Below the pieces are notes generated by a model. That model saw only the letters and a list, made by a program, of their open reading frames with translations, was not told the DNA's origin and did not search any database. A program made the translations under genes and the position numbers. From Thinopyrum elongatum (lineage: Eukaryota; Streptophyta; Magnoliopsida; Poales; Poaceae): a DNA stretch of 64,000 nucleotides. The stretch is from assembly GCA_011799875.1 (NCBI GenBank), contig CM022297.1, forward strand, positions 523,741,362 to 523,805,361. The letters run 5' to 3'. Position 1 is the first letter of the stretch, and every line of letters begins with the position of its first letter. This document shows positions 29,407 through 40,505 of this stretch, piece after piece.

Positions 29407-32400
29407 TTACCAAAAGTCAGCTTCTATTTCCACATGGTATTCTCCGTCTTTATGTATGACGTGGTTAAGAAAGAATCCCGCCAAATCCTCTTGAATTTCT
29501 CATATGCGATCATGTGGTAGGAGTTCATCCCGCTTCTGACACATCTAATTTAAAGAAGGGGCCAATACATATATTATTGTTTACGTACTTCATATTGTTT
29601 GTCAGAGTAGCCCCGCTCAGAGGTCGAGCTGCGCATGAACTCGCAAACGTAGTATCCACATAAATGATTCTCGCCTTCCTGCCAGAAGCACTTTACGAGA
29701 ATAGAGTTCAATCAAACTGATAATCAAGCGTGATAAATGGTATTGATGAAACTAGAATCAATGAGAGATGCGCGAAACTAGCTAGTACTACTTACTTTGG
29801 GGTGTGTAAATCGCAGCTCCTTCTGCAGACCCGGAACCATTCCGGTGAACTTTTTCCAAACCTTGCCAGGCAAAGAAAATGATTACTTGATATCAGGAAA
29901 TGAACGAAAGTTGCCCATATGGTGCGATAATGATTGAACTTACTTCTAGAGCATTGCAGTCATGCCCGCATACTCCTGGGGATCTTTACGTCTCGAGTCT
30001 AAGACAGTTACTACTCCCCCGTCAAGCTTAATCTCTAGCAGAATAAAGTGAAAGCTGCGCACGCATAACTCATCAATTACATTACTTAACCTCGAGTAAG
30101 CGAAACCGAATATGCACAAGACAGTAACACTCACTTGAAGTTGTAAGGAAAGAGTATTTTCCCTTTGTTTTGATGTCGAAGGAACGATTGTAGCAAGTTT
30201 TGCTCAGTATCTTTGACTCTCTCTTTTACCGACCATTCATTTACGGTATTTGGGCTAATGAACCCAATGTCATAGATTTGTCCTTTTTTGCATTCGACGA
30301 TCTTCAATCTGCATAATATAGTGAGGATAATTATATATACATGCAATGAACGAGCTGAGCTATATATAGAGACTTAATTACAGAAGTAATACTTACAGAC
30401 AGTAGCAAGTGATGAGTTGTTTGTCGAGGGCCTCTGGATTGAATAACTGAAATAACTCCACAAATTCAACAGGCAACACCTCAACTCCAATGAGGTCGTG
30501 CTCCTCTTTAATTCTCAGCAACATACTGTCAGCCCCACTCTTCCTGCAGGTATCCATGTACCATTCATGCAATCTTCGCATCATCGTTGTTAGAGGAGGA
30601 TGATCAGGTTTGACGAGAGGCTTCCCGTGCTCGTATCTGAAGATCTCTACTGTCTCTAATGTTTCAAACTATACATCATCGCCCAGGTAATCACCAAGAT
30701 TGGTACCGGGCAGTAGCCCCGGATGATTAGCGACGATATCGCTAGACACCTTGAGCGGGGGGCACGATTGCTTCGCCTATTCGCCAAGCTGGGGAATTGT
30801 TTTCCCACTTCTTCGTTTTGCTTGTCTTGCAGCACTGCAAGTACTTCCCGACTGCTACGCTTCCTTATATGTCCTTTCAATAATGCGCTCATAGTTGGGT
30901 TGCTATGGAGACAGTGGTGGTCGCTTAAGGGCATGCAGAGTGCGCTTCACTTTCACCTGATCTATTGTTTCCTTCGGAGGTGGAGGTTTCCGTGCAAAAT
31001 GGGCCTCCACTTCGGCAGCACTGATTTTCGCGTTTTCCTCATTGGTCCTCTCATATGGTAACTTTTCCAGAGGCTTGAGGCTTGGACCGTATTTGAATTT
31101 CTTCCCGACTCTTGTACTGCTAGCCGCCGGAGCGGCGCCGTCTCTCTTCCGCCGTTGCTGACGCGGCGGAGTCTGCTGACACGCCGGAGGAGGCAGAGTG
31201 CTCCGACGCGCCGGAGGAGGCGGAGTGCCCTCACTCGCCGGAGAAGGCAGAGTGCCCTGACGCGGCGGAGGAGGAGGAAGAGGAGGAGGAGGCGTCCAGT
31301 TTGGAAGCTTGATGTACTCCTTTCTCCATAGACAGGTACTCCTTAAAGCATTTTCCAGATGAATCTCCCCTTCACCTGTAGGGTAGTCAAGCTCCAGCTC
31401 CTCAAATCCCTCCATTATTTCATCCACCATCACAACAGCATAGCCATGTGGAATCGGACGGCAATAAAAAGTTCCCTCAGCTTGAGGAGGTACAACAGAG
31501 CCGACCACCGCCTTCAAGGTTAGGTTCTGGCATTTCATCATTAGCTCGCAATGTTCAGCCTCCGTGATACTATCCACGGGGTAGCGAGGAGCCGTGAAAT
31601 CAGGCTGAACGAGATCTGTGGAAGCCACGCTGCTTCTCCGGTGAGATGGTGGGGTAGCGTCTGGGGCATCGTCGAAGCAAGGATCTTCGTGCCGCTAAGA
31701 TGGTTGGTCGGTAGCTCGCTGGCTCTCAAGTTCCTCTAGCTTTGCTATTCTTGCATTGAGCTTCTCCATTTCGCTTGCTTCCGCTTTCCTCTTTCTCTCT
31801 CGGCTTATGTAACCACTGCTGTCGGGAAACCCATGCTCCCACAGAATGGAGCCTGGTCTGCCTCATGTTCGTCCAGGGTGCTCAGGATTCCCGAGGGCCT
31901 CTGTCAGCTCGTCCTTCTCTCTGTCGGGAATGAACGTCCCTTCCTGCACTGCCTTGATTGCTGCCTGAAGCTTCTTGATGGGTATTGCAAGTTGCTCGTC
32001 CGTCCAACGACACTCCCCTGTTTCTGGGTCCAAAGTTCCCCCAACCCCGAAGAACCAAGTCCTTGAACGATCTGGCCAGTGCAATGTCGCTGGTTGGACC
32101 CCTTTAGCAAGCAGGTCTTGCTCAGCTTTATCCCACAACGGTCGGGCTTTGTAGTAGCCACCTGACCCCGTGTGATGGTGATACAGCTTCTTTGCAGCAT
32201 TTTTCTTGTTTGTCAGTGACCTTTTCGTACCCATCTCCGATTTCTTGTAGGCCACAAATGCGGGCCAATGGTCTCTTATCTTCTCATCTCGACCGATGAA
32301 TTCTGGAGTCTTTCCTTTGTCAACAAACTTTGAGTTCAACTCTTTCTTCCAGTTCCTGAGTAGTTCTGCCATCTTCTTAAGAGCATACGCCTTGACCTTT

Positions 32401-33046
32401 GGCTCTATAACTGGGTTATTCGGCTCCTCCTCTGGCGGGAGGCTGAAATTGTCATCAGCGAGGTCCAAAGATCATCTTTCTGTCTATCCTGGACATAAGA
32501 TACTTCAGGGTCATCCTTATACTTATTCCATTGCACGATGCTGATCGGGACGCTGTCCCTAACAACAACTCCACACTGATGTACAAATGCGTCCTTGGTC
32601 CGCTTGGGAGCAATCGGTTGGCCATCTTTCACGATTTCTGTGATCGTGAACCTTTCATCTTGGCGCAACCTTTTCTTCGGGCCTCGTCTCCTTACGGAAG
32701 TTTGGCTCGATCCGAAGGGCTATAAAAGAATAAATAAGCATTAATATATGTACATACCAAAACAATTAATGCATCAAGTCAGCACAGGCTTAATTAATAT
32801 ATATACCTCACCGGACTTTGCAACAGCTCCCTCCTCCATTCGGTCCCCAAAGCCATCATCATGATCTCCTTCCACCGCCATTCGGTCACCGGAGCTATCA
32901 CGATCTCCTTCCTCCTCCATTGTTGGATTACCGGAGCCGTCATCCTCTCCTTCCTGACCATCGGTGTCGTTGCGAAACGACAAGGGATCACCTCCGGCGA
33001 GGATTATATTCCCCAACAACTGTTCTTGTTCTAAGTCTCTTTCCAT
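29407..33046 (-). pseudogene. CACTA ORF1 (transposase_24/DUF8039) fused to Ulp1-like C48 protease, broken
   Basis: Exon 1, 33046-32807, encodes an acidic N-terminus (MERDLEQEQLLGNI). A long exon, 32719-30397, holds an En/Spm ORF1 type segment (PVIEPKVKAYALKKMAELL; WFFGVGGTLDPETG), a coiled coil, a DUF8039-like block (CQNLTLKAVVGSV; GTFYCRPIPHGYAVV) and a proline-rich linker. C-terminal exons 30308-30135, 30054-29944, about 29867-29796, 29678-29589 and about 29545-29407 form a Ulp1-like peptidase: NFHFILL (His kept, usual Trp is Phe), VLDSRRKDP (Asp) and NHLCGYYVCEF (Cys). Lesions: frameshift near 32465; stops at 31865, 31697, 30905 and further ones near 30860, 30795 and 30665; TAG near 29948; and TGA in the last exon. 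Ulp1 proteases cleave SUMO-like conjugates; their role in CACTA elements is not established. Confidence 0.85.
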
Positions 33047-33299
33047 AGTTTCTGCAAATATTACAACATGGCAATATACAAACATGAGAGATGGATTAGT
33101 GGCAAACATAGACCTAGCTAATCACAACAAGGAATCATATGCATATATGAGCAATGGATTAGTTGCGGACCGCCTCTCTCATGCATGTCCGACGTCCCCC
33201 CTCATGTCGAAGTTATCGGGGTTATACTTTCAGGAGAGGACACTTTGCAAAAAATAATATGCAGGGAGGGGGTAGATCGACAACACTCTTTCTTCTAGG

Positions 33300-33720
33300 G
33301 TTTGGGTGGCCTCGAGAGTTGGCCGGGCGAGCGGACCGGGAGTAAATTAGTAACTTTTAACTTGGTAAATTTGGGTGGCCTCGACAACGCTCTTTTAACT
33401 CATTTAACATGGTAAATTTGGGTGGCCTCGACAATGCTCTTTTATCTTGGTAAATTTGGGTGGGCTCGACAATGCTTCTAGGGTTTGGGGTGGCCTCGAC
33501 AACGCTCTTTTAACTTGGTAAATTTGGGTGGTCTCGACAACGCTTCTAGGGTTTGGGGTGGCCTCGACAACGCTCTTTTAACTTGGTAAATTTGGGTGGA
33601 CTCGACAACACTTCTAGGGTTTGGGGTGGCCTCGACAACGCTCTTTTAACTCATTTAACTTGGTAAATTTGGGTGGCCTCGACAACTCTTCTAGGGTTTG
33701 GGGTGGCCTCAACAACGCTT
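33300..33720. repeat. Tandem repeats upstream of CACTA ORF1 gene
   Basis: At least eight copies of tttgggtggcctcgacaacg, alternating with cttctagggtttgg or cttttaacttggtaaa, in units of about 50-85 bp. They stand 5' of the gene start at 33046. Confidence 0.85.
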
Positions 33721-33899
33721 TTTCAGTCCCGGTTTGTGTGGACTCGAGAGTTGGTCGGGTGAGAGGGGGTTGATCGATGTCCCCCCTCATGTCAAAGTTA
33801 CCGGAGTTTTCTATGAACAAAAAAAACTCCACATGACAAAATCTCATACATCTCATCTCCACAAAAAATTCACACTAACTCATTTTAACTCATTTAACT

Positions 33900-34140
33900 T
33901 GGTAAATATTCTATGAACAAAAAAATATTCAAAAATATATCATCATCATCATATCATCAATCCATCCATCCATGCATATATACATACATCAATCCATCCA
34001 TCTATATATATGAAAAAAAAATTAAGAAAATTTTTTCTATGAACATAAAAGAAAATCTATACACATCAATCCATCCATCCATATATATACATACATCGAT
34101 CCATCCATCTATATATATGAAAAAAATTAAAGAAAAAATT
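33900..34140. repeat. AT-rich array of (CATC)n and ccatccatctatatatatga
   Basis: Three copies of a 50-60 bp unit with atcaatccatccatc and tatatatgaaaaaaatta. Low complexity, no gene. Confidence 0.75.
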
Positions 34141-34161
34141 TCTATAAACCTAAAAATTTCT

Positions 34162-34330
34162 AAGCAGCAGGGGCAGGGGCGGCGGCGGCGGTGGCAGCAC
34201 GCAGGGGCAGGGGCGGCGGCGGCGGTGGCAGCACGCAGGGGCAGGGGCGGCGGCGGTGGCAGCGCATAGGGCAGGGGCGGCGGCGCGCGGCGGCAGCGCA
34301 GGGGAAGGGGGGCGGCGATGAGGAGCTGCG
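34162..34330. repeat. GGCGGC minisatellite
   Basis: Three near-identical copies of a 33-36 bp unit (gcaggggcaggggcggcggcgg plus tggcagcac), then decayed copies. All overlapping open frames are compositional. Confidence 0.85.
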
Positions 34331-34469
34331 GGCTCGGGGCAGGGCGTCGGCATCGGGAGGGCGGCGCAACAGCCTGGCGGCGTCGGCGTCGGGGCAGGGC
34401 GGCGTCGGCGTCAATCGAGAGGAGAATGGGAGGTGGGGGAAAATTTCCTAAGTGTTGGCTTATATATCC

Positions 34470-34712
34470 AGCCCTTTAGTCTCGGTTTGTGGCACCAACC
34501 GGGACCAATGCCCCCCTTTAGTCCCGGTTCGTGCCACCAACCGGGACCAAAGGTCAGTTTTCGTCAGCCCAAAGGGCGGGAAGCAGAGACCTTTAGTCCC
34601 GGTTGGTGGCACGAACCAGGACTAAAGAGGGGAATTGGTCCCGGTTGGTGGCACCAACCGGGACAAAAGGTTAGTATTGGTCCCGGTTGGTGCCACCAAC
34701 CAGGACGAAAGG
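34470..34712. repeat. Internal array of CACTA subterminal-type palindromes
   Basis: At least five units of TTTAGTCCCGGTTSGTG paired with CACCAACCGGGAC stand in the middle of the element. They lie between the ORF1 gene and the 3' region of TNP2, about 5.6 kb from the terminus that carries the same motif. No CACTA terminus is visible next to them. Confidence 0.85.
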
Positions 34713-35610
34713 GCTGCGGCTGGCACGGCGTCGGGCGGGTGGATGTTTAGTCCCACCTCGCTAGCTAAGAGGCGCCGATAGTTGTTTTGTAAGCACTGTT
34801 GCGCCACCCATTTCGAGCTCCTCTCTTATGCAAGCCTACGGGCCTAAACGCGTCTCTCTGCCTGTGGGCCTACTGGTCCTACTGCGGGCCTGCATCCTGG
34901 CCCAACTAATGGGTTGGGTTTCTAGTCGTATGCAGGCCATGGTGGCCCAGTAGGCGGCATTTTTTTAAATTTTTTCCAGTATTTTTTTTTTGCTTTATTT
35001 ATTTTCTTTTGTTTCTACTTACAGCTAAATACTTAGAGTTTTTGAGTGATTCTTTTTGGTTTAGGTCAAAAAAATTATAAACTTTCTCTTAGTGCCATTA
35101 GTTTTCAAATTTGAATATTTGAAATTTGTATTCTTTGAAATTTGTGTGAGTTACTAGTTTGTGAATAACTTTACTTTAAAAATAGATTTTTGAGTGATTC
35201 TTTTTCCTGCTATTTAATATTAGTGTGTTTTATCATTATATTCAATTTGGTAATTTTTAGGTTATTTTTAATGGGTATTTTAATCAAAAACATATTTTGT
35301 TATTTTAGTTTGCTATTAAAGTTTCTAACAAAAAAATACTTTATGAAAATTCTTTTTGCTATTAATGTTTGGAACAAAAAATACTTTGATAATTTTAGTT
35401 GCATAAATTTTAGATAATTTTGGTTTCAAAAACACTAGAGGTTTATAAAAGCTTTTTAGTTGATTCTTTTTGCTATTGAAGAATATTATAGTTTTCTTTT
35501 AGTTGATCATCACAGAATATTTTATTTGATTCTTTTTAGTTCATTCTTTTTGCTATTAGAGTTTTATAAAAGTTTTCTAGTTCATTCTTTTGGCTATTAG
35601 TTCATTCTTT
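34713..35610. other. AT-rich CACTA spacer
   Basis: Begins tttagtcccacctcgctagc and becomes strongly T-rich (runs of tttttgctattaa). No gene. Probably the far 3' region of TNP2. Confidence 0.55.
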
Positions 35611-36785
35611 GAGCTAAATGACCTTGAAATTGAAAAGTATTACAAATGAACTCTGAAAAGTTGAGAGGGTTATGACAAAAACTGGATGCACTTCGTGTAC
35701 AAAATGGACAATCTCTTTCGAAGTATCAGGGTTTGGGACGAAAACTCATCTGTTTCAAAGAGATTTTTTTTTTGAACTTATTTGAACTCCGGACTTTTTG
35801 TGTGTTCAAAATGCACCATTCAAAGCCACATCATAAAATTTCAACCCTTTCTGACTTCATTTGGTATTTTTCATGCATTTACTGTTTTTTGAGCTAAATG
35901 ACCCTAAAATTGAAAAGCACTACGAATGAACTCTGAAAAGGTTGAAAGTTGTCATGGTATCATCATTTCACCCACATAGCACGTGCTAAAAAGTTGAGAG
36001 GGGTATGGCAAAAACTGGATGCACTTCGTGTACAACATGGACAATCTCTTTCGAAGTATCAGGGTTTAGGACGAAAACTCATCTGTTACGAAGAGATTTC
36101 ATTTTTTTGAAGTTACTTGAACTCCAGACTTTTTGTGTGTTCAAAATGCACCATTCAAAGCCACATTATAAATTTTCAACCCTTTCTGACTTCATTTCGT
36201 ATTTTTCATGCATTTACTGATTTTTTTGAGCTAAATGACCCTGAAATTGAAAAGCACTACAAATGAACTCTGAAAAGGTTGAAAGTTGGCATGGTATCAT
36301 CATTTCACCCACATAGCATGTGCTAAAAAGTTGAGAGGTTTACGGCAAAAACTGGATGCACTTCGTGTACAAAATGGACAATCTCTTTCGAAGTATCAGA
36401 CTTTCGAACGAAAACTCATCTGTTACAAAAGGCATTTCATTTTTTTGAACTTATTTGAACTCCAGACTTTTTGTGTGCTCAAAATGCACCATTCAAAGCC
36501 ACATCATAAATTTTCAACCCTTTTTGACTTCATTTGGTATTTTTCATGCATTTACTGATTTTTTTGAGCTAAATGACCCTGAAATTGAAAAGCACTACAA
36601 ATGAACTCTGAAAAGGTTGAAAGTTGGCATGGTACCATCATTTCACCCACATAGCATGTGCTAAAAAGCTAAGAGGGTTACGGCAAAAACTGGATGCACT
36701 TCGTGTAGAAAATGGACAATCTCTTTCGAAGTATCAGGATTTCAGACGAAAACTCATCTGTTACAAAAGGCATTTCATTTCTTGA
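35611..36785. repeat. Tandem array of about 338-bp units
   Basis: The phrase gagctaaatgacc recurs at 35611, 35891, 36228 and 36566. The complete period is 337-338 bp. The first copy is internally shortened and the last stops at about 36785, where TNP2 3' sequence starts. The unit is non-coding. Confidence 0.92.
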
Positions 36786-39337
36786 CATGTAACTGCAGTG
36801 ATATTCTAGATCAAAGGCATCATCAGAATAGTTGTGGAGAGAAAGTCTTCACTTTTTCTTCGCGTGTGTCCCTTGCTTATTGCGCCGTAACCATGGATAA
36901 TCTTCATCATTTAACAGGGAGCTTGGGTCAGCCTTGACTTTGAAGGGAGTAATTTCATGAAACTTTTCATAATCTTCAGACATGTCTGTCTTGCCCTCCA
37001 CTCCCACGATGTCTCTTTTCCCTGAAAGAACTATGTGGCGCTTTGGCTCATCGTATGATGTATTCGCTTCCTTATCTTTTCTTTTTCTCGGTTTGGTAGA
37101 CATGTCCTTCACATAGAAAACCTATGCCACATCATTGGCTAGGACGAATGGTTCGTCTGTGTACCCAAGATTGTAGAGTTCCACTGATGTCATTCCGTAC
37201 TGCGGGTCTACCTGTACCCCGCCTCCTGACAGATTGACCCATTTGCACCGAAACAAAGGGACCTTAAAATCATGTCCATAGTCAAGTTCCCATATGTCCA
37301 CTATGTAACCATAATATGTGTCCTTTCCCCTGTTGGTTGCTGCATCAAAACGGACACCACTGTTTTGATTGGTGCTCTTTTGATCTTGGGCGATCGTGTA
37401 AAATGTATTCCCATTTATCTCGTACCCTTTGTAAGTCAATACAGTCAAAGATGGTCCCCTGGCCAATGAGTACAGCTCATCTGCAACAGTGTTGTCACCC
37501 ATGAGATGTGTTTGCAACCAACTGCCAAAAGTCCTGATGTGTTCACATGTAATCCAGTCGTCACACTGCTCCGAGTGTTTGGAGCGCAGAAAATTCTTGT
37601 GTTCATTGACATACGGGGTCACCAAGGTAGAATTCTGTCGAACTGTGTAGTGTGCTTGAGACTAAGAATGCCTGTCCCTACATATTATTGAGTCCGATCC
37701 TAGCGTGCCTTTTCCAGTCAGTCTCCCCTCATACCGTGATTGAGGGAGACCAATCTTCTTAAGGTCAGGAATGAAGTCAAACCAAAACCCAATGACCTCC
37801 TATGTTTGATGGCCCGTGGAGATGCTTCCTTCTGGCCTAGCACGGTTACGAACATATTTCTTTAAGACTCCCATGAACCTCTCAAAGGGGAACATATTGT
37901 GTAGAAATATAGGGCCCAGAATGGCAATCTTGTCGACTAGATGAACTAGGACGTGCGTCATGATATTGAAGAAGGATGGTGGGAACACCAGCTCGAAACT
38001 GACAAGACATTGCACCAAATCACTCCTTAACCTTGGTAGGATTTCCGGATCGATTACCTTCTGAGAGATTGCATTGAGGAATGCACATAGCTTCACAATG
38101 GATAATCGAACGTTTTCCGGTAGAAGCCCCCTCAATGCAACCGGAAGCAGTTGCGTCATAATCACGTGGCAGTCATGAGAATTTATGTTCTGGAACTTTT
38201 TCTCTACCATATTTATTATTCCCTTTATATTCGACGAGAAGCCAGAAGGGACCTTCATACTGAGCAAGAATACAAAGAAGATTTCCTTCTCTTCTTTGGT
38301 AAGAGCATAGCTGGCAGGCCCTTCATACTGCTTTGGATGCATGCCGTCTTTTTTGTGCACATGTTGCTGGTCCTCCCGTGCCTCCGGTGTATCATTTGTC
38401 TTCCCATACACGCCCAAGAAGCCTAGCAGGTTCACGCAAAGATTCTTCGTCACGTGCATCACGTCGATTGCGGAGCGGACCTCTAGGTCTTTCCAATAGG
38501 GTAGGTCCCAAAATATAGATTTCTTCTTCCACATGGGTGCACGTCCCTCAGCGTCATTCGGAACAGATAGTCCGCCGGGAACCTTTCCAAAGATTACTTG
38601 TAAATCATTGACCATATCAAGTATGTGATCACCAGTACGGACGGCGGGCTTCTTCCGGTGATCTGCCTCACCTTTGAAATGCTTGCCTTTCTTTCGACAT
38701 TGATGGTTGGTCCGAAGAAGTCGATGATGTCCCAGGTACACATTCTTCCTGCATTTGTCCAAATATATACTTTCAGTGTCATCTAAATAGTGCATGCATG
38801 CGTGGTATCCCTTGTTTGTCTGTCCTGAAAGGTTACTGAGAGCAGGCCAATCATTGATGGTTACAAACAGCAACGCATGTAGGTCAAATTCCTGCTAGTC
38901 ATGCTCATCCCAGACACGTACACCTTTTAAATTCCACAGCTGTAAAGGTTCTTCAACTAATGGCCTTAGGTACACATCAATGTTGTTGCCGGGTTGCTTA
39001 GGGCCTTGGATGAGCACTGGCATCATAATGAACTTCCGCTTCATGCACAACCACGGAGGAAGGTTATAGATACATAGAGTCACGGGCCAGGTGCTATGAT
39101 TGCTGCTCTGCTCCCCAAAAGGATTAATGCCATCCGCGCTTAAACCAAACCATACGTTCCTTGCGTCACCTGCAAAGTCCCCCCATGTTCTCTCAAGTTT
39201 TCTCCACTGTGACCCGTCAGCGGGTGCTCTCAACTTCTGTCTTTCTTACGGTCCTCTTTGTGCCATCGCATCAACTTGGCATGCTCTTTGTTTCTGAACA
39301 GACGTTTCAACCGTGGTATTATAGGAGCATACCACAT

Positions 39338-40505
39338 TGATGTCTACTACGCAACTTTATTCTTGTAGACACGTGTTGGGCCTCCAAGCACAGTGTTTTG
39401 TAGTACAGTAGCAATTTTCCCTCAAGTGGATGACCTAAGGTTTATCAATCCGTGGGAGGCGTAGGATGAAGATAGTCTCTCTCAAACAACCCAGCAACCA
39501 AATAATAAAAAGTCTCTTGTGTCCCCAACACACCAAATACAATGGAAATTTCTATAGGTGAACTAGTTCGGTGAAGAGATGGTAATAAAAGTGTAGTAAT
39601 GATAGTAGATATTGATTTTTGTGATAGGAACAATAAAAAACAGCAAGGTAGCAAGTAACAAAAGTGAGCACAAACGGTATTGCAATGCTTGAAAATGAGG
39701 CCTAGGGTCCGTACTTTCGCTAGTGCAATCTCTCAACAATGCTAATATAATTGGATCATATAACCATCTCTCCAAGTGCGTTGAAGAATCACTCCAAAGT
39801 TCCTATCTAGCGGAGAACATAAGAAGAAATTGTTTGTAGGGTACGAAACCACCTCAAAGCTATTCTTTCCGTTCAATCTATTCAAGAGTTCGTACTAAAA
39901 TAACACAAAGCTATTCTTTTCGTTCGATCTATCCAAGAGTTCATACTAAAATAACACCATATGATACACATCAACCAACTCTAATGTCACCTAGATACTC
40001 CAATGTCACCGCGAGTATCCGTGAATTGATTATACGATATGCATCAAACAATTTCAGATTCATAATACTCAATCCAACACAAAGAACCTCAAAGAGTGCC
40101 CCAAGATTTCTACCAGAGAAACAAAGAAAAGAAGGTGCATCAACCCCTATGCATAGATTACCCCAATGTCACCTCGGGAATCCGTGAGTTGAGTGCCAAA
40201 ACATATATCAAGTGAATCAATATGATACCCCATTGTCACCACGGATATTCATATGCAAGACATATATCAAGTGCTCTCAAATCCATAAAAGTATTCAATC
40301 CGATAAAATGAAATCTCAAAGGGAAAACTCAATTCATAACAACAAGATAGAGAGGGGAAAACACCATATGATCCAACTATATTAACAAAGCCCGTGATAC
40401 ATCAAGATCGTGACATCTCAAGAACACGAGAGAGAGAGATTAAACACATAGCTACTCGTACAAACCCTCAGCCCCGAGGATGGACTACTCCCTCCTCATC
40501 ATGGT
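39338..40505 (-). repeat. Left LTR of Gypsy-type element, first part
   Basis: Matches 60630-61797 closely. The rest of this LTR resumes at 55914 after the nested element. A TATAAAT box on the minus strand is at 56074-56080 in the second part and at 61955-61961 in the other LTR. Confidence 0.93.

Noticed and set aside
34713..34760. Boundary between two separate CACTA elements
   Set aside because: No CACTA/TAGTG terminus or target duplication could be found here, and both gene units have the same orientation; kept as an internal array.
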